From contig JAOUDZ010000028.1 of assembly GCA_029858965.1 (NCBI GenBank), positions 1 through 46,506 of the forward strand: a stretch of DNA of 46,506 bases. Direction: 5' to 3'. Positions 1 through 8,652 of this stretch are shown here, piece after piece; the stretch's first letter is position 1; each line of letters begins with the position of its first letter. The notes beneath the pieces are model-generated. The model was not told the DNA's origin. It made no database searches and saw only the letters and a list, made by a program, of their open reading frames with translations. Position numbers and translations under genes: made by a program. This DNA comes from Cyclobacteriaceae bacterium. Lineage in GTDB: Bacteria; Bacteroidota; Bacteroidia; Cytophagales; Cyclobacteriaceae.

Positions 1-1
1 C

Positions 2-271
2 AACGATGACATGAGCCACAATGTAGTCTTCGTCAAACCTGGCGCTGCGCGCGTGGTGGGTGATGCTGCATTCAACATGGGACTTAAGGGTGCTGAATTA
101 AATTACATTCCGTCTACTGCTGACGTCTTATATCACACCAACCTTTTGCAACCCGGTACTTCGGAGGCGATTTACTTCATAGCGCCTGCTGCAACCGGAG
201 ATTATACGTATCTCTGCTCATACCCGGGTCATGCCATGATTATGCAGGGTGTCATGAAGGTGGTAAAGTGA
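2..271 (+). CDS. Azurin/plastocyanin-like cupredoxin domain (5'-truncated gene)
   Basis: The reading frame is open to the left edge of the window, so this is the C-terminal end of a larger protein and the ATG at 11 is probably internal. It carries the ligands of a type 1 copper site: a His in the MSHN motif, then CSYPGHAMIM, in which Cys, His (+5) and Met (+9) have the spacing of azurin Cys112, His117 and Met121. The protein should bind copper and pass electrons in the periplasm. In Bacteroidota such domains often end large membrane-anchored dehydrogenases or heme proteins, so a fusion is likely, but the N-terminal part is outside the window. It converges with the membrane acetyltransferase gene, with a 35 bp gap. 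The cupredoxin call is firm; the full protein is unknown. Confidence 0.85.
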   Translation, partial: NDDMSHNVVFVKPGAARVVGDAAFNMGLKGAELNYIPSTADVLYHTNLLQPGTSEAIYFIAPAATGDYTYLCSYPGHAMIMQGVMKVVK

Positions 272-306
272 AATTGTTTTACGCAAATCTAAAACCGGAT
301 GCATGG

Positions 307-1506
307 TTATAATTTTAGCCGGATACCGATTTTGCTTAAACCTCCCGTAACGAATACGCACAGCATAGCAAAGAAAAAGGATTTGATTAGCCCGACACGA
401 CCGGCCAAAATTACTTCCGGCAAGTGAATGTGTAGCACGCGTGTTGTGGCATAGGCGAAATATGGAATTAAGTAACAGAGCAAAGTGTCTGTCCCCGCCG
501 GCTTTACGAGTGTGAACCAATTTGTTTTCTGCATTACATCTGCCAACCAATAAATACCGACAAAAGCAAGTATAGTGAACGCACTGCAGAGAAACAGCCA
601 TGCAGGCGTAGCACCAAGCTTAGCAAGCCCCCAGTAGGGTCGTGTAACCACGGAAAGTAGGATGAGGGCAGCGGAAAATAACACGAGTACGATGGTCAAC
701 GTCTTATTGTCTTGTCGGCTTCTGTAATGATTGAAAATGTACGTGGTCAACACACCCCCCATTGTAAGTCCTGTCAGTGTACCACCAAGAATGGCATCCG
801 GGATAAAATTGAATATCCTGGGGATAAGTCCGGCATGCGATACCATGCTCAACACGCTGAAAAAAGTCCACCCGCCAAGGATGGCGTAGAAATTGTTTTT
901 TGCGAAAATGGTAGTCAAGCCGCTTGCGAGATAGGCCCAGCCAATTAGCCCGAGAATACCCCACCATTGTGGTCTGAAGTACTCTATGTTTCCACTTTCG
1001 CCTCCACGGTAGATGTACGCCAGCACAAGTAGAACGGCGATCCCGACGAGCTTTGCAGCTCCCACCATGTACCTATTCGCAGTCTTGGGGTAATTGTTCC
1101 AGATTAAGATGAAGCACAGGCAGCAAAGTGGATTCCACAAGTATCTTTCCATCCCTGTAGCGTCGGCGTTGAATGTCTCTCCGTTTACCAGAAAGACACC
1201 CATTACCAGCAAGGCCAATGTTCTCAGTAGAACATGCTGCACAAGCTGCCAGTCGGTATCACCCCGCTTTCTTCGGGCATCAAGCGCAAATGGCATGGAC
1301 AGACCAACGATAAACAGAAAAGCAGGAAATACTACGTCGGACAGTCCGATGCCATCAACACCGAATTCGACATGTTCCATCCATTGCGGGACATCCTTCA
1401 GTGACCAAAGGTCATTCACGAAAATCATCAAAATCATTGTAAGCGCACGGAGTATGTCGATGGAAGCAATGCGCTGCGGTAGTTGCTGACTGGAAGGGGA
1501 TTTCAT
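307..1506 (-). CDS. Multipass membrane acetyltransferase, NagX/HGSNAT-like (DUF5009, COG4299)
   Basis: A 399-residue membrane protein with about ten hydrophobic segments. The N-terminal stretch RIASIDILRALTMILMIFVN, followed by WMEHVEFGVDGIGLSDVVFP and an FLFIVGLSMPFAL segment, is characteristic of the DUF5009 / heparan-alpha-glucosaminide N-acetyltransferase family. In lysosomes HGSNAT moves an acetyl group from cytosolic acetyl-CoA across the membrane to terminal glucosamine; bacterial NagX relatives sit in chitin/GlcNAc loci. By inference this one N-acetylates periplasmic glucosamine-containing sugars. It is the last gene of a leftward operon, 20 bp after the polysaccharide deacetylase, and that context fits an amino-sugar substrate. 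The substrate itself cannot be read from the sequence. Confidence 0.8.
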   Translation of the reverse strand: MKSPSSQQLPQRIASIDILRALTMILMIFVNDLWSLKDVPQWMEHVEFGVDGIGLSDVVFPAFLFIVGLSMPFALDARRKRGDTDWQLVQHVLLRTLALLVMGVFLVNGETFNADATGMERYLWNPLCCLCFILIWNNYPKTANRYMVGAAKLVGIAVLLVLAYIYRGGESGNIEYFRPQWWGILGLIGWAYLASGLTTIFAKNNFYAILGGWTFFSVLSMVSHAGLIPRIFNFIPDAILGGTLTGLTMGGVLTTYIFNHYRSRQDNKTLTIVLVLFSAALILLSVVTRPYWGLAKLGATPAWLFLCSAFTILAFVGIYWLADVMQKTNWFTLVKPAGTDTLLCYLIPYFAYATTRVLHIHLPEVILAGRVGLIKSFFFAMLCVFVTGGLSKIGIRLKL

Positions 1507-1526
1507 TTTATGACCTCGGGTAATGG

Positions 1527-2840
1527 TTATTGATTATTTGAAATTTCTATCGGTGCCAGATTAGGAATGGCCTGGTATTGTACAAAGGATCCCAGATTGT
1601 CTTTCTTTACCACTGCATGTACTGAATTTGTTCCCTGTTTAATATTTGCGTTTTTCCAATCCGGTGACACATAAGATTTGAGCGTGAGCGGAAGGTTGTA
1701 CATACGCTGGTCAAGGTTGTGATTTAACATAACGGTGATCCCATTCTTATTTTCAGTCACCTTAACCGTTGACCCCATACGTTCTCGCATATACTTCGTT
1801 GCATCTCCGAACGTGGCAACCCAAATGTCGTCTTCGTTTTGCTTAATGTATTGAAAATACTCATCCAGCAATTCATGTGGCAGTGCTTCATATCCAATTC
1901 CGTCAACGCCGTGAAATACGAGTACCAGCCAGTTATTATTGTTGGATGCAACAGTATCCACCCAGGATTTCATCAGGGGCAAGGGTGTGCTGGTTGTAGC
2001 GCCACGCTGCCACTGAACGTATGGCTTGTCGGAGGCACCGGGATTCATTTTATGCCAACGATTCAGTTCCTCCAGAAATGGTTCCGGCATTCTGTTGCGC
2101 AAGGCAGGATAAATAGGATACATGTATTTCATGGCTCTTTCATTCTCTGTGCCATACGGGCCTTCTGCTGAGAAGGTATGCTTTGGCCCAAGCTGTTCCA
2201 GAATTTCAGCTTTGCTTTTTTCAAGTTCGTACAGCATGTTGGGTTCGTCGAGTACTGCTAGTCTCGGGTGGGTTACTGTATGGCTCGCAAATTCATGCCC
2301 CTGGGATGCATACGCTCGGATTTGATCCCAGGTAACACCGCTTCTATTGTCTCCATCAGTCTTGCGTTTGAAGGCGCCATGCCGCACTTGATTATAGGCA
2401 TCATCGAGGATTGCATACACCTCATCAGATTTTGATTCTTTTTCTTCATCATAGAGTCCCCCGGCCAGCGTGTGATATTGCAAAGTACCTTCATAGCCCA
2501 GGAACCCGATTGCGGAGGCGCGTTCAAATAAGTTTTCCGAATTGGTTGGCGTTTCTGCCGTTTCAGCAATAATCTGTTCAACAGGTCTTCCAATAAATCT
2601 GCCCTGATACCGGGAGCCTGGTATCTGGCCGGTAATGATGAAAAAAGTAGCGGGCAGTGAAAGGCTATTGAGTATTGGTAGGGCTACTGTGAATTGATTG
2701 ATTGAACCATCATCGAATGTCAGGGAAACGGCGGCATTCTTCCCATATTGCCACGTTGTGATTTCTGTTTTAGCGATCTTCTGACTCCGCGCAGGTGATA
2801 TGATGAGCAGCATGAAAAGAAGAAGTAGTATTTTTCGCAT
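1527..2840 (-). CDS. Exported polysaccharide deacetylase (NodB homology domain)
   Basis: 437 residues with a signal peptide ending near ARSQ (residues 17-20). The NodB fold is shown by motif 1, SLTFDDGS with D43/D44 (catalytic base and metal ligand), and motif 2, SHTVTH with H187 and H191 as metal ligands; a later LVLVFHG segment fits the histidine of motif 5. Carbohydrate esterase family 4 members use Zn or Co to remove N- or O-acetyl groups from chitin, peptidoglycan or xylan. Roughly 110 residues separate the first two motifs, longer than in compact NodB enzymes, suggesting an insertion. The last ~80 residues look like a beta-rich accessory domain. Gap to the upstream DUF4838 gene is 80 bp, to the downstream acetyltransferase 20 bp, so the three are probably one operon. 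Substrate not determinable. Confidence 0.88.
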   Translation of the reverse strand: MRKILLLLFMLLIISPARSQKIAKTEITTWQYGKNAAVSLTFDDGSINQFTVALPILNSLSLPATFFIITGQIPGSRYQGRFIGRPVEQIIAETAETPTNSENLFERASAIGFLGYEGTLQYHTLAGGLYDEEKESKSDEVYAILDDAYNQVRHGAFKRKTDGDNRSGVTWDQIRAYASQGHEFASHTVTHPRLAVLDEPNMLYELEKSKAEILEQLGPKHTFSAEGPYGTENERAMKYMYPIYPALRNRMPEPFLEELNRWHKMNPGASDKPYVQWQRGATTSTPLPLMKSWVDTVASNNNNWLVLVFHGVDGIGYEALPHELLDEYFQYIKQNEDDIWVATFGDATKYMRERMGSTVKVTENKNGITVMLNHNLDQRMYNLPLTLKSYVSPDWKNANIKQGTNSVHAVVKKDNLGSFVQYQAIPNLAPIEISNNQ

Positions 2841-2920
2841 CGTATAGTTAGTTGTGAATTAAATTTTGTTATGGGGTCACAAGGTGTAATTGATTTTTCG
2901 ATTTCATTTCTGTTGCCGAT

Positions 2921-5263
2921 CTACTCTACCACTATTTCGTCAACGAGCATATTGGCTGGACGTCCGGCACCCGGATGCCATTCGGGTGTATTTCCAATAC
3001 TTTGCGCTTTTACTTTGATATAGCGCGCGCGTTTGGGTGCAAACTCAGCCACAAAATCACGCTGGTGACCACCATACTGATCAATTGGCAACGTATTGTC
3101 TATGCGCCCTACCAGCTCGAAGTGATCTTCATCTGCTGAAATGAAGTACTCCACTTTTTTTGGCAGCAACCGAAGCCAGAAGCCATATTGAAAATATGCA
3201 GATTCAATGCGTTTCACGGTTTTCATTTCTTCCAGGTCAATAACAACTTCCAAATCTTGTCCGGAGAATGCTAGCCAATTGTAGTCATAATCGTGACTTC
3301 CACGAATGCCATCTGTAAGCAGAAGGCCGGCGTTGGCAGGCAGATGCGTTGTGTCAGGACTGAGGAACTTAACCTTTTTGCCATAGGCTAGATGTTCGTT
3401 CATGCCTTGAGAAAAAAGGCGATACATCGCAGCACGATATTCTTCGGGGGAAGTACTCCATTCTTTTACCTGTGTTACACCTTCTCGGATGCACAAGTCC
3501 GTGAAGGGGTCAATCCGCGTCCGGATATCGGTTCGAATTTTCCATTGACCGTCAATTTTTTCGAATACCCCACGCGCACCGGTAAAGGATTTCTTTGCCT
3601 GTTCCATCGTCGCGTAAGCGAGCGGAAGACGCGCGATCCTGACGCGTTCAAGAACTGCCGGAGACGCAGAAACTGCTTTTTCTGCTTCATCGAATAACGA
3701 TTCATACCTTGCGATAAGCGCTGGTGTCAGATAACTGGAAGCGGCCTCGTTCGGCGATCCAAAGATACGCAGCGGTTGACCGGACGCCAGGAGTGCTTCA
3801 CGCATCATGTCTATGTACTGGCGGATAGGCTTAGCCGCCTCGCCATAATAACCTTGCAGAAAATCGTTCATCAGTTCTTCAACATTTGCGTTGGGGTCCC
3901 ACATGAGTTTTGAGATCAGGTAGGCGCGAAGCGCTGCGAATTCTCCACCGACTTCACGGTTGCCTTGTTCAAAAAGGGCATTTACGCCGTGCTGTGCAAA
4001 AAACTGAATATTTGGTTTTAACACGTGCAGGTTTGGAAAAGGGCTGACGAGGTGATTGAATTGGATCACATAATCCCAAACGATAATGTCTTTCGCGATT
4101 TTACCCCAATCCACAACATCGCGAACAAAATCCGCACTCGTGGGGTCTTCAGCTATGGGCTTGTCGCGGGGCGCTTCAATACTGCAAAGCATGATGTTTA
4201 CATTCTCAAGCGGACGTAATGTCTTTGGCGCCCGCCTGCCGTATTCATAGGCGAGCGTAGAAATGATTTTGTCTGGAAAGGCCTGCGCAATTTGATTGAC
4301 GAACTGGATAATAGCGCCTGACGGTGATCCTTCCCGTTCATCAATTTCACGACAGTTGCTACATGTGCAATAGTTCCGGTTGTCGTTCTGACTTACTGAC
4401 CAATAAAGTGCAGTTGGGTTTTGAGCGATTTTCCGACGCAGACTTTGGATAGTAATCTCCACAACCGCTGGATTCGTAAGACAAAGTTGTGTAGGGATAC
4501 GCTTGCCATTGACCTCAGAAAAATACTCCGGATGATCGCCATAGAATGTCTCAGGCGGAACAAGTTCATTGAACGTGTGAACCCACATGCCCCAGTCAGG
4601 TCGGTCTCCCTTTTCATTATGGTCTAGCTTATGCCATTCGGTGTACTCCGGGTCCCACGCAATGCGATAGTGCGTATCTCGAAATCCAATAACAGGTATC
4701 TGCACATTGTCGATCTTGCTCAGTTCGATCCGCGCTTGTTTTGGAATCACTTTGACTTTCGGACTGTACATCCTGCAGCCCAGATAGTCCTCCAGGAAAG
4801 TATATACGCCGTACAATGTTCCTTTCTCACTTCCCCCGGTAATGATCAGCCGCTGACTATCGGTCTTAATGAAAAAACCATCTTCTTTTAACGTATTAAG
4901 ATTAAAATTGAGCTTCAATTCATCCAGCCGTTCATTTTGCCCAAGCACAATTTCGTAATCGCTTTTTTGATTATCGGATTTGATAATCGGCAGGGCCGCG
5001 CCTGAGATTTCAAGTAGGTAATGCTGGAGCACTGCTGACGCTTTCAACTCAGATGCTGTTGCGGCGGTTGGGACAATGATGCGATATCGGCTAAGCGCAT
5101 TGTCAGCGAGCACAATATTTTGTGTGGCAGCATTAGCCTGTGGCTTCTTTTTGCTTTTTTTCTGGGCGGCAACTGGCAGGAACGCAAAAAGGAAACCAAC
5201 TATCAAGCATGTGGCAGTCCTCGCATACAGCTGGAACTTTGCTTTGTTCAACATTCTGAGCAT
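2921..5263 (-). CDS. Exported DUF4838 glycoside-hydrolase-like protein with C-terminal carbohydrate-binding-like domain
   Basis: 780 residues. A signal peptide (about 1-34, ending PVAAQ) is followed by a Lys-rich linker, an alpha-glucuronidase-like N-terminal domain (about 50-180) with the ITGGSEKGTLYGVYTFLEDY motif, and a TIM-barrel-like DUF4838 domain (about 190-500). The latter has the marks WGMWVHTFNELVPPETFY, HPEYFSEVNGKR, QLCLTNP and YWSVSQND followed by CTCSNC. The C-terminal ~130 residues resemble an F5/8 (discoidin-like) carbohydrate-binding domain. The family is linked to GH67-type alpha-glucuronidases by its N-terminal domain, but activities of DUF4838 proteins are largely undefined. 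First gene of the leftward operon with the deacetylase and acetyltransferase. It should work in the periplasm or on the cell surface on a glycan, possibly uronic-acid- or amino-sugar-containing. Confidence 0.85.
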   Translation of the reverse strand: MLRMLNKAKFQLYARTATCLIVGFLFAFLPVAAQKKSKKKPQANAATQNIVLADNALSRYRIIVPTAATASELKASAVLQHYLLEISGAALPIIKSDNQKSDYEIVLGQNERLDELKLNFNLNTLKEDGFFIKTDSQRLIITGGSEKGTLYGVYTFLEDYLGCRMYSPKVKVIPKQARIELSKIDNVQIPVIGFRDTHYRIAWDPEYTEWHKLDHNEKGDRPDWGMWVHTFNELVPPETFYGDHPEYFSEVNGKRIPTQLCLTNPAVVEITIQSLRRKIAQNPTALYWSVSQNDNRNYCTCSNCREIDEREGSPSGAIIQFVNQIAQAFPDKIISTLAYEYGRRAPKTLRPLENVNIMLCSIEAPRDKPIAEDPTSADFVRDVVDWGKIAKDIIVWDYVIQFNHLVSPFPNLHVLKPNIQFFAQHGVNALFEQGNREVGGEFAALRAYLISKLMWDPNANVEELMNDFLQGYYGEAAKPIRQYIDMMREALLASGQPLRIFGSPNEAASSYLTPALIARYESLFDEAEKAVSASPAVLERVRIARLPLAYATMEQAKKSFTGARGVFEKIDGQWKIRTDIRTRIDPFTDLCIREGVTQVKEWSTSPEEYRAAMYRLFSQGMNEHLAYGKKVKFLSPDTTHLPANAGLLLTDGIRGSHDYDYNWLAFSGQDLEVVIDLEEMKTVKRIESAYFQYGFWLRLLPKKVEYFISADEDHFELVGRIDNTLPIDQYGGHQRDFVAEFAPKRARYIKVKAQSIGNTPEWHPGAGRPANMLVDEIVVE

Positions 5264-5555
5264 GACGTAATATTTCTACCGAAGTTACTGATAAAACAGA
5301 TATCAATATGCCGAATTATTGCAGCGGTTTTTTGCATTGGATACGCTTTGGATCGAAATGCATGGATGATTCTCACTTAATGTGAAAAGCTGAGTCTTTA
5401 ATTGACTGTGGCCCGGCCCGGGTTTCCTACACCGGTGTGCGTGTGTGCACATTTTATGCATTGATATTTTGATAACTTTTCCATGAATGGGCATAATTCG
5501 TTTGAGTTTATGAATAGATTGAAATTATATTTGTTTACCCCTAAAATCAGCCACT
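5264..5555. other. Divergent intergenic promoter region
   Basis: This 292 bp gap lies between two divergent operons, the DUF4838 group (leftward) and the SelA-like group (rightward). It holds a GC-rich patch at about 5411-5425 and a 10 bp perfect palindrome ACACCGGTGT at 5429-5438 followed by a TG-repeat tract, and a good rightward promoter candidate at 5501-5533. No convincing gene is present. A shared regulator could bind the central palindrome, but that is inference. Confidence 0.6.
5501..5533 (+). promoter_or_regulatory. Bacteroidota-type promoter for the SelA-like operon
   Basis: TTTG at 5501-5504 and TATATTTG at 5526-5533, 21 bp apart, match the Bacteroidota sigma-ABfr consensus (-33 TTTG, spacer 19-21, -7 TAnnTTTG). 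A start point near 5540 would leave about 15 nt before the ATG at 5556, which is usual for this phylum. Confidence 0.55.
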
Positions 5556-6779
5556 ATGTTAAATCGAAGAGAACTTATTCAGCGTCTGTCTGCATTTCCG
5601 TTAGTAGGTGGTTTATTGGGCAGCGTTTCGTTCACATCTGCAATGGCTTCTCCGCCGACAAAAGAGGTTCCCAAGCGTGACTTGTTTAAAGAATTTGGTG
5701 TGCGCACCTTCATCAACGCTGCCGGGACTTTGACCTATATGACCGGGTCGCTTATGCATGATGAAGTTTTGGATGCGATCAACAACAGTGCGAAGGATTT
5801 CTGCCTGTTAGATGAGTTGCAGGACAAGGTAGGAGAGAAGATTGCCAAAATGGTGCATTCTGAAGCGGCTGTTGTTACATCTGGAGCGTTTTCGGGTATG
5901 ACGCTAGGCTTGGCTGGTATCCTTACTGGCATGGATGAGAAAAAGGTACGCGAACTCCCACACCTGGAGTACACCGGAATGAAATCTGAAGTCATTTGTC
6001 AGGTGAGTCATGACATTGCCTATAATCAGGCGCTTACAAATACTGGTTGCAGAATTGTTCGTGTTGAAACTGCAGAAGATGTGGCCAGGGCAATCAATGA
6101 AAGAACCGCACTGCTCCATTTTCTCCACATAGAGTCAGACAAAGGCAAAATCCAACATGAGGAGTGGGTAGCCCTTGGCAGGAAACATGGCATTCCAACG
6201 TCGATCGATATTGCTGCTGATGTGCCCCCGGTATCTAATCTTTGGAGATTCAACGATATGGGGTTCGACTTTGTGGTAATATCCGGGGGTAAGGCTATGC
6301 GAGGTCCGCAGAGCGCGGGGATACTCATGGGCAAGAAAGATATTATTGCGGCGGCCAGGTTGTCGATGCCACCGAGAGGGTCTACAATTGGTAGGGGAAT
6401 GAAGATTAACAAGGAAGAAATCCTGGGTATGTATGTGGCACTGGAAAGGTATTTGAATGAGGATCACGATAAGGAATGGAAAGATTGGGAAGACAGGCTT
6501 GCACACATTGAAAAGGCAGTCAACTCCGTGCAGGGAGTGACAACTGAAGTGCATGTACCCCCGCTGGGGAATCATACGCCCACGCTGCGAATATCCTGGG
6601 ATGATGCTAGCGTGAAACTGTCAGATAAGCAGTTGCGTGAGAATTTGCGCAGCGGCAGTCCTTCGATTGAATTAGGAGGTGGAGCCTCCAATAGTGTAAG
6701 CGTTACGGTGTTTATGCTCAAGCCTGGGCAGGAGAAGATTGTTGCTTCGCGGCTTAAAGAAGAATTGTCGCGCGCTTAG
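5556..6779 (+). CDS. Exported SelA/DgaE-like PLP-dependent enzyme, candidate ammonia-lyase
   Basis: 407 residues. The N-terminus has a twin Arg followed by a hydrophobic core (NRRELIQRLSAFPLVGGLLG), a Tat-like signal ending near residue 31. The rest is a fold-type I PLP enzyme of the SelA-like group: FINAAGTLTYMTG near 52-64, VVTSGAFSGM near 106-115, a candidate PLP-nitrogen Asp in SIDIAAD (D218), and the Schiff-base Lys in SGGKAMRGPQ (K246). Close family members are not selenocysteine synthases but lyases such as DgaE, the D-glucosaminate-6-phosphate ammonia-lyase. The Tat-like signal fits export of a folded cofactor-loaded protein. First gene of a four-gene rightward operon (gap 73 bp to the next); RidA and a deacetylase-type amidohydrolase in the same operon fit a role in removing ammonia from an amino acid or amino-sugar acid. 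Substrate is inferred. Confidence 0.82.
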   Translation: MLNRRELIQRLSAFPLVGGLLGSVSFTSAMASPPTKEVPKRDLFKEFGVRTFINAAGTLTYMTGSLMHDEVLDAINNSAKDFCLLDELQDKVGEKIAKMVHSEAAVVTSGAFSGMTLGLAGILTGMDEKKVRELPHLEYTGMKSEVICQVSHDIAYNQALTNTGCRIVRVETAEDVARAINERTALLHFLHIESDKGKIQHEEWVALGRKHGIPTSIDIAADVPPVSNLWRFNDMGFDFVVISGGKAMRGPQSAGILMGKKDIIAAARLSMPPRGSTIGRGMKINKEEILGMYVALERYLNEDHDKEWKDWEDRLAHIEKAVNSVQGVTTEVHVPPLGNHTPTLRISWDDASVKLSDKQLRENLRSGSPSIELGGGASNSVSVTVFMLKPGQEKIVASRLKEELSRA

Positions 6780-6852
6780 CGACGATGAAAGTGTTTAATA
6801 CAAGACAATTATCCTGGCAAGGATACGTAAGATATGCTTATTCCGACATGAC

Positions 6853-8604
6853 ATGGTAACATCAATTAGCAAGACCTGCTTCACAATTTTTCTATTTGTA
6901 TTGGTGATAGCACACCTCACTGGTTGTAGTAAAAAAAACGAATTGCCGGCCGGTGATCCTGACAATGGCGGCCTTTTTCTTCCCAATGATTTTGAAGCTG
7001 TCGTCGTTGTGGATAGTCTTACAGGACACGCCAGGCATCTTGCCGTCAATGACAATGGTGACATTTATGTAAAGTCAAGACTTTCTGAAAAAGATGGAAG
7101 AAATGTGGCCCTTCGCGATGTTGACAATGACGGTAAAGCAGATATCATTGAAACCTTCAGCCAATATGAAAAAGAGGGAAGCTACGGCACAGCTATGCGG
7201 ATTCATAATGGGTATTTGTACTTTAGTTCGGATTTGGTTGTTTACAGGCAGAAGTTAACCCCGGGAAAACTGATTCCGGAAAGTGAGTTAGAGGAGATCG
7301 TTGTTGACGACCATCCCCATGGTATGCATGAACACATCGGGAAGCCTATTTGCTTTGATAACAAAGGAAATCTGTATGTGCCTTTCGGTGCACCATCAAA
7401 TGCGTGTCAGGAACTTAACAGAACGCCGGCTAGCCCCGGAATGGACCCTTGCCCGCAGTTGGTAGACCATGGCGGTGTTTGGCGGTTTGATGCCAATAAA
7501 AATGGCCAAACTCAAAAAGATGGATACAAATTTTCGACGGGTATAAGGAGCGTTGTGGCGATGGAATGGAATCCGATGGATGAAAATGTATACCTTGTAA
7601 TGCACGGCAGAGACGATCTGCTGAGATTGTGGGCGTCTCGCTTTACACCCTGGCAGAGTGCAATGCTCCCTTCCGAAGAATTCTTAAAAGTCACGGAAGG
7701 ATCAGATTTTGGCTGGCCTTATTGCTATTATGATCAAATTCAGGAGGAGAACGTTCTGGCACCTGAATATGGTGGTGATGGAAATGAAATAGGACGGTGT
7801 GCAGAATTTCAAAAACCGGTAATGGGATTTCCCGGTCATTGGGCACCCAATGACTTGTTTTTCTATCAAGGGGATCAATTTCCAGCGCGATATAAAAATG
7901 GTGCATTTATTGCTTTTCATGGTTCTACAAATCGCGCGCCTTATCCTCAGTCGGGCTACTTTATTTGTTTTGTTCCATTTGAAAATGGAAAACCGACAGG
8001 AAAATGGGAAGTATTTGCTGATGGGTTCGCACAGGTAGATCCGATTGTAAATGTGAGCGACGCTGTGTACAGGCCCATGGGCATTGCGATGGGTCCGGAC
8101 GGATCACTCTATATTGCTGAGACTGAAAAGGGGAAGATATGGAGGATTATGTACAAAGGCGACAAGGGTACATTCGGCTCAGCGCAACTTGCAGCGATGG
8201 AAAAGAGAAAATTGCTGTCGCATTTGAGAACACCGGATAAAATAAATGACAATCTTGACAAGGATGTTGTCGCGGGTGGTGCAAAGATCTTTTCTGTTTA
8301 TTGTGCGACATGCCATCAGCAGGATGGCAAGGGTGCCTCAGGCAGGTTTCCCCCTTTGGCAGGAACCGATTGGGTAACGGGAGATAAGAAACGGTTGATT
8401 GGTATATTATTGAACGGACTGGAGGGTAATATCATGGTAAATGGTGAAGAATATATAAACGCGATGCCGCAGCACAGCTTCCTAAGCAACGAGGAAGCCG
8501 CCAACGTCCTTACTTACATAAGGCAAAATTTCGGCAACAAGGCCAGTGAAATTAGACCCGAAGAGGTGGCTGCAGCAAGAAGCATGGTGCACGCTAAAAA
8601 CTAA
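6853..8604 (+). CDS. Lipoprotein: glucose/sorbosone dehydrogenase-like beta-propeller fused to cytochrome c
   Basis: 583 residues. A lipoprotein signal ends in the lipobox LTGC (C25). Residues ~40-440 look like a six-bladed propeller of the L-sorbosone / soluble glucose dehydrogenase kind (PQQ-using in known members), with blocks such as HPHGMHEHIGKPICF, STGIRSVVAMEWNP and RPMGIAMGPDGSLYIAE. The C-terminal ~110 residues are a mono-heme cytochrome c: CATCH at 484-488 and an axial Met candidate in NAMPQ (M538). It should oxidise a sugar or sugar alcohol outside the inner membrane and pass electrons to its own heme. Lies 73 bp after the PLP enzyme and 48 bp before ridA. PQQ use is inferred from the family; no PQQ biosynthesis genes are in the window. 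Confidence 0.85.
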   Translation: MVTSISKTCFTIFLFVLVIAHLTGCSKKNELPAGDPDNGGLFLPNDFEAVVVVDSLTGHARHLAVNDNGDIYVKSRLSEKDGRNVALRDVDNDGKADIIETFSQYEKEGSYGTAMRIHNGYLYFSSDLVVYRQKLTPGKLIPESELEEIVVDDHPHGMHEHIGKPICFDNKGNLYVPFGAPSNACQELNRTPASPGMDPCPQLVDHGGVWRFDANKNGQTQKDGYKFSTGIRSVVAMEWNPMDENVYLVMHGRDDLLRLWASRFTPWQSAMLPSEEFLKVTEGSDFGWPYCYYDQIQEENVLAPEYGGDGNEIGRCAEFQKPVMGFPGHWAPNDLFFYQGDQFPARYKNGAFIAFHGSTNRAPYPQSGYFICFVPFENGKPTGKWEVFADGFAQVDPIVNVSDAVYRPMGIAMGPDGSLYIAETEKGKIWRIMYKGDKGTFGSAQLAAMEKRKLLSHLRTPDKINDNLDKDVVAGGAKIFSVYCATCHQQDGKGASGRFPPLAGTDWVTGDKKRLIGILLNGLEGNIMVNGEEYINAMPQHSFLSNEEAANVLTYIRQNFGNKASEIRPEEVAAARSMVHAKN

Positions 8605-8652
8605 TCTGGAAAATAACTTAATAAAAATTAACACATCTAAATATTACGTATT

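Noticed and set aside
289-318. Bidirectional terminator after the azurin-like gene (CTAAAACC ... GGTTATAATTTTAG)
   Set aside because: The pairing is interrupted and it runs into the coding end of the acetyltransferase gene.
6026-6575. Long minus-strand frames inside the SelA-like gene
   Set aside because: They overlap a clear PLP-enzyme gene, show no motif, and are explained by codon bias on the opposite strand.
5556-6779. True selenocysteine synthase (SelA)
   Set aside because: It has an export signal, and no selB, selD or tRNA-Sec is nearby; the SelA-like lyase group fits better.
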